From positions 1-51,901 of the forward strand of contig CAZLWE010000019.1 in NCBI GenBank assembly GCA_964562985.1: a stretch of DNA of 51,901 nucleotides. The letters are read 5' to 3'. Position numbers and translations under genes: made by a program. Shown here in pieces: positions 39,232 through 48,216 of the stretch. Source of the DNA: SHLQ01 sp964562985. GTDB taxonomy: Bacteria > Actinomycetota > Acidimicrobiia > Acidimicrobiales > SHLQ01. The notes beneath the pieces were generated by a model. That model saw nothing but the letters and a program-made list of their open reading frames with translations, did no database searches and was not told where the DNA came from. Numbering within the stretch: position 1 is the first letter of the stretch; each line of letters opens with the position of its first letter.

Positions 39232-40593
39232 GTGCCGGACCTGTTGCACGAGCTGACCCAACGCCTGCCCGAGCAACGAATTCAGGCCGACCCCGACGTC
39301 GTCGCTGCGTACTCCCAAGACCGCGCCACCTTCGAGAAGGCTGGGGTGGCAACCGTTTTGGTGAGCCCGCGTTCGACCGACGAGGTGGTGGCCGCGGTAG
39401 AGGCAGCTATCGCTGCGAACGCCATCATCGTTCCCCGCGGCGCGGGTACCGGACTCACCGGAGCTGCCAATGCGATCGACGGGTGCATGATCCTGTCTGT
39501 GCACAAGATGAACGAGGTGCTGGAGATCGACGAGGTCAACCGCATGGCCCGAGTGCAGCCCGGGGTGATCAACAGCGATCTGAAGGCAGCGGTCGCAGAG
39601 AAGGGCTTGTACTACCCACCTGACCCTGCATCGTTGAACATGTCGAGCATCGGCGGAAACGTCGCCACCAACGCCGGAGGATTGTGCTGTGTAAAGTACG
39701 GCGTCACCCGTGACTATGTGGTCGGTCTGGAGGTCGTGCTCGCGAACGGCGAAGTGATTCGCACTGGGCGAGACACGATCAAGAGCACCACCGGACTTGA
39801 CCTCACAGGTGTCTTCATCGGGTCGGAGGGGCTTCTCGGCATCATCACCGAAATCACCGTCAAGCTCGAACCAGCCCCACCGCCTCCCCAAACCGCTGTC
39901 GCGTACTTCGACGAACTGCCCGCCTGCGGTGAAGCGATCGAGGCGATCTTCCGTCGGGGCCTTCAACCGACGGTCATGGAGATCCTCGACCAAGCGACAT
40001 TGCGGATTGTGGAGCAGGCCTTTCCGATGGACCTCGATACCGACGCGGCCTGTTTGATCCTGATGCAGTCTTCACCCGATGATCAGCCGATCGCCGAACT
40101 AGCCGATGTCTGTGAGGAGTTCGGCGCCACTTTCGTGTACCACGCTGCGGATCCCGATGAGGGTGAGATGCTGTTGGAAGTTCGGCGCCGGGCCTGGCCG
40201 GCGTGCGAGAAGTTGGAGAAGTCTTTGCTCCCCGAGGATGTCGCGGTGAAGCGTCAACACCTACCCGAATTGCTCGCCGGCATCACTGCGATCGCCGAGA
40301 AGCACGACGTCTTCATCCCCACCATTGGACATGCGGGCGACGGCAACATGCACCCGCTATTGGTCTTCGACGAAAACGACCCCGATGAGGTGACTCGGAT
40401 ACGAGCTGCATTCGCCGAGATCGTCCAACTGTCACTCGACCTTGGCGGCACGATCGCCGGTGAGCACGGTGTCGGCACCCTTAAACGCGAGTTCCTCGAG
40501 GACGAGGTCGAGCCCACCTATCTGGCCTGGCAACGCCAGATCAAAGCCACCTTCGACCCCGACAACCGCCTCAACCCCGGCAAAGCCCTCTAA
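39232..40593 (+). CDS. FAD-linked oxidase, glycolate oxidase GlcD / D-lactate dehydrogenase type
   Basis: 453 aa. Seen: an FAD-binding PCMH domain with VPRGAGTGLTGAANAI, SSIGGNVATNAGG and GSEGLLGIITEIT, then a C-terminal FAD-oxidase domain with TIGHAGDGNMHPL (metal/substrate histidines) and GEHGVGTLKREFL. Oxidises 2-hydroxyacids such as glycolate or D-lactate. No GlcE/GlcF partners adjoin. The start GTG follows the FHA stop without a gap, so it may be the last gene of the signalling operon, though a functional link is not evident. Confidence 0.9.
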   Translation: MPDLLHELTQRLPEQRIQADPDVVAAYSQDRATFEKAGVATVLVSPRSTDEVVAAVEAAIAANAIIVPRGAGTGLTGAANAIDGCMILSVHKMNEVLEIDEVNRMARVQPGVINSDLKAAVAEKGLYYPPDPASLNMSSIGGNVATNAGGLCCVKYGVTRDYVVGLEVVLANGEVIRTGRDTIKSTTGLDLTGVFIGSEGLLGIITEITVKLEPAPPPPQTAVAYFDELPACGEAIEAIFRRGLQPTVMEILDQATLRIVEQAFPMDLDTDAACLILMQSSPDDQPIAELADVCEEFGATFVYHAADPDEGEMLLEVRRRAWPACEKLEKSLLPEDVAVKRQHLPELLAGITAIAEKHDVFIPTIGHAGDGNMHPLLVFDENDPDEVTRIRAAFAEIVQLSLDLGGTIAGEHGVGTLKREFLEDEVEPTYLAWQRQIKATFDPDNRLNPGKAL

Positions 40594-40622
40594 CCGGTCG
40601 AAGTTTGCGCGCTAGTGCGTAA

Positions 40623-40727
40623 CAAAGCAAGAAGCCCAAGAAAAAGAAGAAGCCGAAGAAGGGTTGGGCCGACCAACTCGAAGACATTCTCGATGATGTC
40701 CTCGACCTGGATGATCTGTTCGACTGA
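40623..40727 (+). pseudogene. Coding-like lysine-rich then acidic tail, no start
   Basis: After an in-frame TAA the frame reads QSKKPKKKKKPKKGWADQ and then an acidic LEDILDDVLDLDDLFD before TGA 40725. It looks strongly protein-like but has no start codon. It may be the 3' end of a lost gene, or reached by frameshift from GTG 40615 on the A-rich run. Confidence 0.35.
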
Positions 40728-40729
40728 AC

Positions 40730-41734
40730 CTATTCCTCGAAGCGTTTACGGGCGGAGTTGAAAAAGTCGGTCAGTGCCTGGTTGACGTAGCGGTCGGTGT
40801 CCTCGAACACTTGAGTCGCTTTATCGGAGAAGTTCTTTCCAGCGACCTTCATGTCTCCCATCGGGTCGAGTGGGTCTCCGATCTTCATGTACTCGCCGGT
40901 GAGGATCTTTTCGTAGTCGCCACCGTCGTGCCAGTTGGCGAGTTCGGCGACTCGAACGACCGGGAAGTCGTGGCTGCGACCGAGTGTGGCCATAAAGCGG
41001 TAGTAGGCAGCGAGTCCACCCGCGGACCGATAGTCCTCGGCTTGTACGACGAATGCTTCGACACTCAGTTCGTCTCGTCGACCTCGGACACCTCCGGCCA
41101 TCGCGCAGTGCATTCCTTGCGCGTGCTTCAGGCTTTGGGTGGAGAGCAATCCGGCGCGGTCGCAACTGATCTCGGCCTTCCGGCTCCACTCGAGGAGGGC
41201 AAAGGTGATCGGCATCGCCGCCTGGCCGATTACGGGGTTCACCGAGCCAGCGAATGACAACAACATGTAGAGCAGCGTGCGATAGAGCGCGTGCTCGCTC
41301 ATGATGTGGCCGACCTCGTGGCCGAGCACTACCTCAAGCTCTTCGGGGCTGGCGATCTCGACCAGGCTCGAGTTGAGCACGATGAACGGGTGGTCCATGC
41401 CGTACGCTCCGGCGTTCACGATCGGCGTCTGGGAAATGTAGAGCGGCGGGACCTCGGTATCGAGTACCTCACAGACCCGTACGAGCGACTCGTGGATCGA
41501 TGCGTACTGTTTTGGCCCTACCTTGACCGCTGCAGCAGTGAAGATCGTGTTGACGTTCTTCTCGCCGAAGGTTCCAACGAACTTGCGGAGCAGCGAGTCG
41601 AACCCTGGGATCTGTTGGAGTGCGGTCAATGCGGCGCGGTCGGTTGGATGTTCCCAGGCATGTGGGCTGATGTCTTTGAGGATGACTCGCCCGCACTGAT
41701 GCAGGTCGAGCGCCCCCGTCTTCTTTTTCGCCAT
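40730..41734 (-). CDS. M48-family zinc metalloprotease
   Basis: 334 aa. Zinc motif HEVGH at 139-143 in VLGHEVGHIMSEH, with a third ligand in AEISCDRAGLL (about 186-195), as in Ste24/HtpX-like M48 peptidases. It has only one or two hydrophobic stretches (about 150-182), fewer than HtpX. The ATG overlaps the upstream stop by one base (TAATG). A longer in-frame extension to 41815 lies inside the upstream gene and is rejected. Possible role in membrane-protein quality control (inference). Confidence 0.88.
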   Translation of the reverse strand: MAKKKTGALDLHQCGRVILKDISPHAWEHPTDRAALTALQQIPGFDSLLRKFVGTFGEKNVNTIFTAAAVKVGPKQYASIHESLVRVCEVLDTEVPPLYISQTPIVNAGAYGMDHPFIVLNSSLVEIASPEELEVVLGHEVGHIMSEHALYRTLLYMLLSFAGSVNPVIGQAAMPITFALLEWSRKAEISCDRAGLLSTQSLKHAQGMHCAMAGGVRGRRDELSVEAFVVQAEDYRSAGGLAAYYRFMATLGRSHDFPVVRVAELANWHDGGDYEKILTGEYMKIGDPLDPMGDMKVAGKNFSDKATQVFEDTDRYVNQALTDFFNSARKRFEE

Positions 41735-41934
41735 TAGCTCGCGGCACCAGGTCCGATGGTGCTGCGCATGAGCAGGTATCCGCCGCCGATGATTCCGAGG
41801 ACGCCAACGATCCACGCGATCGTGCTGAGAATGCCGCCGACTAACGGCAGCGCTCCCGCTATCGGGTTGACAACAAAGAACAACACCAGTCCAACGACGA
41901 GTAGTGAGACCCCGGGCTTTTTGAACAATGACAT
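41734..41934 (-). CDS. 66-aa two-span membrane protein
   Basis: Start ATG 41934 preceded by AAAGGCGG. An ATG eight codons earlier lacks a site. Two hydrophobic helices (about 9-30 and 34-55) are separated by a proline/glycine turn, with a short tail. Translationally coupled to the M48 peptidase (TAATG), so it may be a partner or regulator of it. DUF6131-like small actinobacterial membrane proteins have this shape, but I cannot assign a name firmly. Confidence 0.65.
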   Translation of the reverse strand: MSLFKKPGVSLLVVGLVLFFVVNPIAGALPLVGGILSTIAWIVGVLGIIGGGYLLMRSTIGPGAAS

Positions 41935-42004
41935 CGGTCCGCCTTTCAGGAGATGCATCCGAACAGTACCAATATCGTTCGATTAGCGCGTCGCCTTAAG
42001 CGAT

Positions 42005-42874
42005 CTAGCCGATGGTGAAGCCGCGCTCTTTCGCCTCGGCGACGACGGCGCCAGGGCGATTTGGACTAACCACCCAGCCATCGACGTCGGTGGTGGTGAC
42101 CTCGTCACCGCGCTCGTTTCGCATGACCTTCGACGACCCGGTCAGTTCCACCCGAAGTGCGAGGCCTGTACTCGCGAGGCTGAGGTCTTCAAGTTCTGTG
42201 TCGGACGGCGCAGGGCCGAACGCGGCGATAGTTTCCTTTCGGAACAGCTGTGGTTCTCGCAAGGCGGTCTTGTCGTGCACGACCACCCCGGCCGGAACGA
42301 ACACCAGCCATCGATGGGAGAGCCGGTCGAGGATTGGGATGGCGAAGAAGGCGAGCGCCCAACCAATGACGAGCAGGATCCCGCCGAGGATCCATTGCTG
42401 GACAAGAAGGAGCAGCGGGCCAGCGACGGCACCGGCAACGATGGCCGCCCAGACCAGTTGGATCGGTCCGAGCAGCAGCGCCCCGGGGGTGCCGAGTAGA
42501 AAGCGCGACTCATCGCCGTAGGAACTTCCGTCGACGAACACATCGCCCACGGTGGAACGCAGGGCGAATGCTGCTGCGGCTCCGGCAACGACTAGCCCCA
42601 GCACGAGTTGCCATGGTTCAGCGTCGGCACGGGCATCCACGGACGCCCACACCGTTGCGACAAAGGCAGCCGGAGCGATGATCCGCAACGCGGTGAAGGT
42701 CTGCGTGCGAGGGACCATCGACGCGATCAACATCGCAGCCCAGAGAACCCACAACCCCACCGTCACACCAACTCGGAATCCATCGGAGGCGTCGCCGACC
42801 GCGGCGCTAAACACCGGTCCGGCCGTGAAGGGCAAGATCAGCCACAGAACTCGGAAGATCCAAACTTCGATCAT
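42005..42874 (-). CDS. Multi-pass membrane protein of unknown function
   Basis: 289 aa. About six hydrophobic helices in the first two thirds, interrupted by a loop with GDVFVDGSSYGDESRF. A cytosolic C-terminal domain of about 100 residues (RWLVFVPAGVVVHDKTALRE...) resembles a small PH-like beta domain found in YdbS/YokE-type proteins, a tentative reading. ATG 42874 has TACCTT 8 nt upstream. It diverges from ligA. Confidence 0.65.
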   Translation of the reverse strand: MIEVWIFRVLWLILPFTAGPVFSAAVGDASDGFRVGVTVGLWVLWAAMLIASMVPRTQTFTALRIIAPAAFVATVWASVDARADAEPWQLVLGLVVAGAAAAFALRSTVGDVFVDGSSYGDESRFLLGTPGALLLGPIQLVWAAIVAGAVAGPLLLLVQQWILGGILLVIGWALAFFAIPILDRLSHRWLVFVPAGVVVHDKTALREPQLFRKETIAAFGPAPSDTELEDLSLASTGLALRVELTGSSKVMRNERGDEVTTTDVDGWVVSPNRPGAVVAEAKERGFTIG

Positions 42875-42882
42875 CAATTTGA

Positions 42883-42888
42883 AAGGTA
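42883..42888 (-). promoter_or_regulatory. -10 box, leaderless start at 42874
   Basis: Minus-strand TACCTT, 8 nt, ATG 42874. Confidence 0.4.
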
Positions 42889-42972
42889 CCGGCTCTAGTG
42901 GGGCTCCGATGGGACTTCTCCGCGACGTTTTGGAGAAGGTAAGCGCACTCGTGGGCTGTCATTGCCGACCGC

Positions 42973-42978
42973 TAGCAT
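42973..42978 (+). promoter_or_regulatory. -10 box, leaderless start at 42986
   Basis: TAGCAT, 7 nt, GTG 42986, the ligA start. Confidence 0.55.
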
Positions 42979-42985
42979 CGCCGTC

Positions 42986-45016
42986 GTGACCGATTCGATT
43001 GATGCCCACACTCGTATTGACGAACTTCGTGAGCAGGTCGCCCACCACCTGCACCTGTACCACGAACTCGACGCGCCAGAGATTCCCGACGCCGACTTCG
43101 ACGCTCTCGTGCATGAGCTTCGCCATCTCGAAGAGTCCCATCCCGAACTTGCGAGGGCAGATTCACCAGCCGAGCAGGTCGGAGGCGCGGTCTCGTCAGC
43201 GTTTGCGCCCGTTGCCCACGAAGTGCCGATGATGTCGCTCGACAACGCATTTGATCTTGATGAGCTACGGGGTTGGGCCGAGCGCCTCGAACGACGTTTG
43301 GGTGACGACTCAACAATCCCGGCATTCACCTGCGAGTTGAAGTTCGACGGCTTGGCGCTATCCGTGCGCTACGAGGAGGGCGTGCTCGTTCGGGCCGCGA
43401 CTCGCGGCGACGGCACGACGGGTGAGGACGTCACCCACACCGTCCGGACCATCGCCGACATTCCACACGAGTTGCCCGGCGATGTCCCTCCGGTCGTCGA
43501 GGTGCGAGGCGAGGCCTACATGCGTCTCTCGACGTTCAACGCCCTCAACGAAGCGCAAGCCAAAGCCGGGCTCAAAGAGTATGTGAACCCGCGAAATGCA
43601 GCCGCCGGATCGATTCGCCAGAAGGACGCGGAGGTCGCCCGCACACGTGGCCTGAGCTTTTGGCCTTATCAACTCGGGCAGATGGTCGACGGCCCAGAAC
43701 TCGAGACGCACTCGGCGACGTTCGATTTCCTGACATCGCTGAGCCTGACCGTGAACGACCACTCCGAGGTCGTCGGCTCCATCGATGGGGTCGTCGACTT
43801 CATCGAACGGTTTCAGAAGATGCGCCACGACCTCGACTACGAATTCGACGGGGTGGTGGTGAAGGTCGACGACTTAGAAACCCAACGCGTGCTCGGCTCT
43901 ACCTCCCGCGCTCCTCGCTGGGCGATCGCTTACAAGCTCCCGCCCGAGGAGCGCGCAACACGGCTCATCGACATTCCAATCTCGATCGGCACCAACGGTT
44001 CGGCAACGCCCTACGCCCTACTCGAACCGGTTTTCGTCGGTGGGGTCACCGTCACGAATGCGACGCTGCACAATCAAGACCAAGTGGCCGCCAAGGACGT
44101 CCGCCCAGGCGACATGGTGATCGTTCGGCGCGCCGGCGACGTGATCCCCGAGGTCGTGGGTCCGGTGCTGTCTGAGCGAGCCGCAGACTCGGTGCCATGG
44201 GTGTTTCCAAGCGACTGTCCGGTGTGTGATCGTCCGCTCGTTCGCCCCGAGGGTGAAGCCCGTCATCGGTGTCCGCACTACGACTGCCCGGCGCAGGTGC
44301 GTGGTCGTATCGAGCACTTTGCCCAGCGCAGCGCCATGGACATCGAGCACTTCGGCGAACGGACGGTCGATCTGTTGGTCACTGCGGGCGTCATTGGTGA
44401 TGTCGGCGACGTGTTCCTGTTCGACCTCGACGAACTCCGCAACTTCGAGGGTTTCGGAGATACCTCGATCGAGAATCTTCGGACTGGCCTCGACGCAAGC
44501 CGTACCCGGCCTTTGGGCAATGTCATATTCGCCCTCGCCATCGCGCACGTCGGATCCACCAACGGCAAAGTGCTCGCCAAGGCCTTCGGTTCGATCGAGG
44601 CCCTAGCAGCCGCGTCCGCAGAAGAGATTGCGGCGATTGATGGAATCGGCCCGATCATCGCGGAGAGCGCGGCCGAGTGGTTTGGCTCCGATGCCGGCAA
44701 GACGATCGTCGCGAAGCTCCACGAAGGGGGAGTGCGGCCGGAGGCTCCGGCGGTTTCTACGCTTGAGCAAACGCTGGTCGGCAAGTCAATCGTGGTGTCC
44801 GGTGGACTGGCGAACTACGGTCGCAGCGATGCGAAGACGGCGATCACCGATCGGGGTGGCAAGGCCCCAGGCTCGGTATCAAAGAGCACGTTCGCGCTTG
44901 TCGTCGGTGCCGACCCAGGTGCGTCCAAGGTGACCAAAGCGGAAGATCTCGGGATTCCTATTCTTGACGAAGCGGGATTCGAAGTACTTCTCGCCAGTGG
45001 GGAACTACCGAGCTAG
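42986..45016 (+). CDS. ligA: NAD-dependent DNA ligase LigA
   Basis: Seals nicks in DNA replication and repair using NAD+. 676 aa, normal length. In order: domain Ia with the YHELDAPEIPDADFD region, adenylation Lys119 in ELKFDGLALS, OB fold, zinc finger CPVCDRP...CPHYDCP (about 415-440), helix-hairpin-helix repeats (AAIDGIGPIIAES) and a C-terminal BRCT domain ending LDEAGFEVLLASGELPS. GTG start from a leaderless promoter. A decayed second copy of its 3' end lies beyond the next gene at 47311-47418. Confidence 0.96.
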   Translation: MTDSIDAHTRIDELREQVAHHLHLYHELDAPEIPDADFDALVHELRHLEESHPELARADSPAEQVGGAVSSAFAPVAHEVPMMSLDNAFDLDELRGWAERLERRLGDDSTIPAFTCELKFDGLALSVRYEEGVLVRAATRGDGTTGEDVTHTVRTIADIPHELPGDVPPVVEVRGEAYMRLSTFNALNEAQAKAGLKEYVNPRNAAAGSIRQKDAEVARTRGLSFWPYQLGQMVDGPELETHSATFDFLTSLSLTVNDHSEVVGSIDGVVDFIERFQKMRHDLDYEFDGVVVKVDDLETQRVLGSTSRAPRWAIAYKLPPEERATRLIDIPISIGTNGSATPYALLEPVFVGGVTVTNATLHNQDQVAAKDVRPGDMVIVRRAGDVIPEVVGPVLSERAADSVPWVFPSDCPVCDRPLVRPEGEARHRCPHYDCPAQVRGRIEHFAQRSAMDIEHFGERTVDLLVTAGVIGDVGDVFLFDLDELRNFEGFGDTSIENLRTGLDASRTRPLGNVIFALAIAHVGSTNGKVLAKAFGSIEALAAASAEEIAAIDGIGPIIAESAAEWFGSDAGKTIVAKLHEGGVRPEAPAVSTLEQTLVGKSIVVSGGLANYGRSDAKTAITDRGGKAPGSVSKSTFALVVGADPGASKVTKAEDLGIPILDEAGFEVLLASGELPS

Positions 45017-45088
45017 CCAGGCCACCTGCACGGTCATCGCCGATGGGCCTAATGGCTTAGTAAGGCGTGGCTCATTTGCTACCGATTC

Positions 45089-45147
45089 TTCATGTGGGGG
45101 GAAGGTGGATAGTGAATGAATGTGTGGGGAGGGTGGATAGTGAATGA
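45089..45147 (+). repeat. 28-bp tandem duplication over the HD-GYP start
   Basis: GGTGGATAGTGAATGA occurs at 45104-45119 and 45132-45147, period 28. The first ATG (45116) opens a 13-codon frame that ends at TAG 45155-45157, overlapping the real start at 45144. The G-rich unit supplies GGGGAGGG upstream of both ATGs. Confidence 0.7.
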
Positions 45148-47315
45148 GCGTGACTAGAGGTGAGAAGGAGTGGGATTCCCATCCGTTCCTCGCCCGCGCT
45201 CTTCGGGTTTTACTTGTTGTTGCGCCGTTCGTGTGCGGTTGGTTCGCTATTCGGGCAACCCAGCAATTCTTCTTTGGGAATGAACTAACAGGAATCGTTG
45301 GCGCGCTGGCCTTCTTGACCCAAGCCGTCGTCGTCTCCGTGGTCGTCGCTGGCGCCGTCTCTCGTCTTCTGCATCGTTGGACCCCCCTGGTTGCCTTGTT
45401 CGAGATGAGCTTGGTCTTTCCCGATCATGCGCCCTCTCGGTTCAAACTGGCGTTGCGTTCGAGCAGTGTGAAGAAGCTCATTGGCGCCAATGGTGGTGTC
45501 CAACTAGACCCCGACGTCCAAACAGCAGCCGAACAAGCCGTGCAAATGGTCACCGAGTTGGCTCGACACGACCGTCTGACAAGAGGTCATACCGAGCGAG
45601 TCCGCGCGTATGCCGATGTGATCGGACAGGAGCTCGGACTCTCGGACAAGGACCTAAACGGGCTTCGTTGGGGGGCCCTGCTCCACGACGTCGGGAAGAT
45701 GGCGGTTCCGCCAGAGATCTTGAACAAGCCCGGCAAACCAACGGAGCAGGAGTGGGCGATCCTTCGCAATCATCCGACCGCTGCGATCTCGTTGCTTGAA
45801 CCTCTACGGGGTTGGCTCGGCGACTGGCTGCTCGCTGCTTCAGAACATCACGAACGCTGGGACGGAGCCGGGTACCCCGTGGGTCTTTCGGGTCGCGACA
45901 TCTCCCTGGCCGGCCGAATTGTCGCCGTGGCCGATGCCTACGACGTCATCACCTCACGACGCTCCTACAAGGCTCCCGCAACCGCCGAGGAGGCGCGCAA
46001 GGAACTTGTGAGGTCCTCAAACTCACACTTCGACCCTGCCGTCGTGCGTGCCTTGCTTGAATCAGGCCTTCGTCGCGATTCGGCTGCGATACGTTTCGGG
46101 TGGGTGCTCGAAACCCCTGGTCTAGCTCGATTCCTACAATTGGGCGGTCAGACGGTGACCTCGCTTACAGGTTCCGTCGCCGTTGCCGCTACGGTCGTGG
46201 CCGCTGCCGCCACCGCCGTGGTCGGGGGCGCAGAGCAGGCCTCGACTCCGCCACCGCAGATCGCCTTCGCCGACGACGGTGCACAAGTGCAGCTAGAGGA
46301 ACCAGGATTTGGCGCCGACTCAGCAACACCGACAACCAACTTGGCCCATACCGCCCCTGAGCAGGTCACCGTCGACGATCAACTCCCGAGTACGACCACA
46401 ACCGTGTTGGCTGCGCTGGATCCACCAAGTGAGTCCACAGCTCCCGAAACCTCCAACACTGAAACCACTATTGTCCCGGCTGAATCGGTGACTTCTACCA
46501 GCGCAGTGTCGGCGGTGCCCACAACCAGCTCAACAGTCCTTCAAGAGGACGACACCACGCAAGTGGCGCCAACGACCACGCTGGCCGCCACGGTGCAACC
46601 GAGGACTTCGACAACTCCCACAACACGCCCCGATCTCGGTACGACGACAGCTCCACCGACCACGACGAGGCCAGCCACCACGACGCTGGCACCCACGAGC
46701 ACCGTGGCTCAGTGCAAGACAACCGCCGATGGCACGGCCATCGTCGGTGTTCTAGTCGGCTGTGACCTTTCGGGGCAAACCCTCACAGGCTTGGACCTCG
46801 GCGGGGCCAACCTTCGGGGAGTGGACCTCTCCAACGCCGTAATCAGCGAGACCAACCTGAACAATGCTGACCTTCGTGATGCGAACCTAACCGGAGCGAC
46901 CTTTATGAACGGATCGGCTATTGATGTGTCGTTCGTGGCTGCAGACCTGACGGGTGCAACGTTCAAGTCCTTCGATCTCAGCCGCAGTGATTTGAGTGAC
47001 ACGAGTCTGCGCAACGTCGCCTTCGACATGGTGTCATTCAGCTTCGCCGGTGTGCGCAACGCCGATTTTCGTGGTGCAACGTTTACGGACACGAACTTCC
47101 TTGATGCTGACCTCCGCGGGAGCGACCTCTCGGGCAACCAACTCGACACCATCGAGTTCATTCGTACAAAAATCGATGGCATGATTATCTCGAACACAAC
47201 GAACACCGACACCGTGTACCAGTCCGCGACTGGGACACCGGTCGGTCACGGTACTGCCAGTTTCCTACGGACGACCTGCCCCGATGGAAGTTTCGGTGAT
47301 CAATCCTGTTGGTGA
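45144..47315 (+). CDS. Membrane HD-GYP phosphodiesterase with S/T-rich linker and pentapeptide repeats
   Basis: 723 aa. TM1 and TM2 (about 18-38 and 47-70), cytosolic HD-GYP domain with HDVGK (His181-Asp182), HHERWDGAGYP (His235-His236) and IVAVADAYDVIT, then TM3 (about 337-362). An extracytoplasmic Ser/Thr/Pro-rich stalk of about 180 residues and a C-terminal pentapeptide-repeat domain (about 543-675; units such as ADLRGSDLSG) follow. HD-GYP domains hydrolyse cyclic di-GMP or related dinucleotides. The pentapeptide beta-helix outside the cell is unusual and could be a sensor or adhesin-like part. The gene sits between ligA and a ligA remnant. Confidence 0.82.
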   Translation: MSVTRGEKEWDSHPFLARALRVLLVVAPFVCGWFAIRATQQFFFGNELTGIVGALAFLTQAVVVSVVVAGAVSRLLHRWTPLVALFEMSLVFPDHAPSRFKLALRSSSVKKLIGANGGVQLDPDVQTAAEQAVQMVTELARHDRLTRGHTERVRAYADVIGQELGLSDKDLNGLRWGALLHDVGKMAVPPEILNKPGKPTEQEWAILRNHPTAAISLLEPLRGWLGDWLLAASEHHERWDGAGYPVGLSGRDISLAGRIVAVADAYDVITSRRSYKAPATAEEARKELVRSSNSHFDPAVVRALLESGLRRDSAAIRFGWVLETPGLARFLQLGGQTVTSLTGSVAVAATVVAAAATAVVGGAEQASTPPPQIAFADDGAQVQLEEPGFGADSATPTTNLAHTAPEQVTVDDQLPSTTTTVLAALDPPSESTAPETSNTETTIVPAESVTSTSAVSAVPTTSSTVLQEDDTTQVAPTTTLAATVQPRTSTTPTTRPDLGTTTAPPTTTRPATTTLAPTSTVAQCKTTADGTAIVGVLVGCDLSGQTLTGLDLGGANLRGVDLSNAVISETNLNNADLRDANLTGATFMNGSAIDVSFVAADLTGATFKSFDLSRSDLSDTSLRNVAFDMVSFSFAGVRNADFRGATFTDTNFLDADLRGSDLSGNQLDTIEFIRTKIDGMIISNTTNTDTVYQSATGTPVGHGTASFLRTTCPDGSFGDQSCW

Positions 47316-47418
47316 CCTAGGCGCATCCAAAGTGACCAAAGCGGAGGATCTTGCCCGATCATCGATGAAGCCAGGTTCCGGGGATCTGCTGCTTGCGACT
47401 AGCAATATAGACGTCGAG
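47311..47418 (+). pseudogene. Decayed duplicate of the ligA 3' end
   Basis: Matches ligA 44906-45016: it encodes DLGASKVTKAEDL against ligA DPGASKVTKAEDL, and after a 4-nt deletion PIIDEARF against PILDEAGF. In the first 33 aligned bases after GG the five differences are all at third codon positions, so the copy diverged while still coding, before it decayed. Confidence 0.75.
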
Positions 47419-47441
47419 TAGCCATTCCCAATCGGACGGGT

Positions 47442-47447
47442 TAGGTT
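47442..47447 (+). promoter_or_regulatory. -10 box, leaderless start at 47454
   Basis: TAGGTT, 6 nt, ATG 47454. Confidence 0.5.
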
Positions 47448-47453
47448 GCTGAC

Positions 47454-48200
47454 ATGGATCAGCGGGAGCGAGCAGGTTTCGCTCAGGCTGAGCTGCTACG
47501 CCACCTCGGTCCGTCAGGTCCATATGACCTCGTGCTCGGGGGTTGGCCAGTCTTCGACTCCCTGATGGCGGTAGTCATCATCCGGGACGACCATCCCATC
47601 TTCATCAGTTCGGTGTTGGCTCAAGCGCTGAGCCACCACTCGCGCTTTGAGGCGCTGTTCGACGCATTGCCCCCGAGGGAGCAACTTATCGAGTGGGCCG
47701 CTGGCGAGTTTGGAGAGGACACAGCGACTTCCTGGCATAGGGCTGGAAGGTGGGAATCCCTCTGGCTCGGCGAGGTGGACTACCCCGTTCCCGTCTCTGG
47801 GCTATCTGGTCCGGAGATGGCTACGTTACCCACCGAAGTCGACGACAAGTTGGCTTTCGCTCGCGCACTGAGAAGCGGAGCGTACGCGTCCCATACAAAG
47901 ACCCTCGTCGTGAGCGACGCAGCGGGCCCGATCGAAACTGCCTTCGAATTGTCGGAGCTCCTCGGTTATGAGGCCCACGATCACCAATGGGTTCCCGAAC
48001 GGTGGCGGACGGCGGTAGTGCAACCAGGCTTCCACTGGGGATTCGAACCGGCGGTGACTAGCGGCGGAGCTGAAGTGCTGCTCCGCTACTACTCGTACCG
48101 TCTTGCGCATGCCTCGGTGTATCTTGCGCGTGTCTGGGTCAATGATGCGGACGTGGACGCACTGGAATTAGAACTCCCGCCCGGCTTTAGAGAGCCATAG
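47454..48200 (+). CDS. Hypothetical soluble protein
   Basis: 248 aa. I do not recognise the family. It appears globular and acidic, rich in Trp (WESLWLGEVDYP; HQWVPERWRTAVVQPGFHWGF), with no signal peptide or membrane helix and no catalytic motif I can identify. It is a single gene with its own leaderless promoter. It follows the HD-GYP gene and the ligA remnant and converges with a small exported-protein gene. The spacing of the -10 supports the chosen start. Confidence 0.7.
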   Translation: MDQRERAGFAQAELLRHLGPSGPYDLVLGGWPVFDSLMAVVIIRDDHPIFISSVLAQALSHHSRFEALFDALPPREQLIEWAAGEFGEDTATSWHRAGRWESLWLGEVDYPVPVSGLSGPEMATLPTEVDDKLAFARALRSGAYASHTKTLVVSDAAGPIETAFELSELLGYEAHDHQWVPERWRTAVVQPGFHWGFEPAVTSGGAEVLLRYYSYRLAHASVYLARVWVNDADVDALELELPPGFREP

Positions 48201-48216
48201 CGCATTCCAGGGCGCG

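Noticed and set aside
46440..46720. Repeated Thr/Pro codons in the HD-GYP gene as a mobile or simple repeat
   Set aside because: They encode a low-complexity extracytoplasmic stalk in frame. No exact tandem unit at DNA level.
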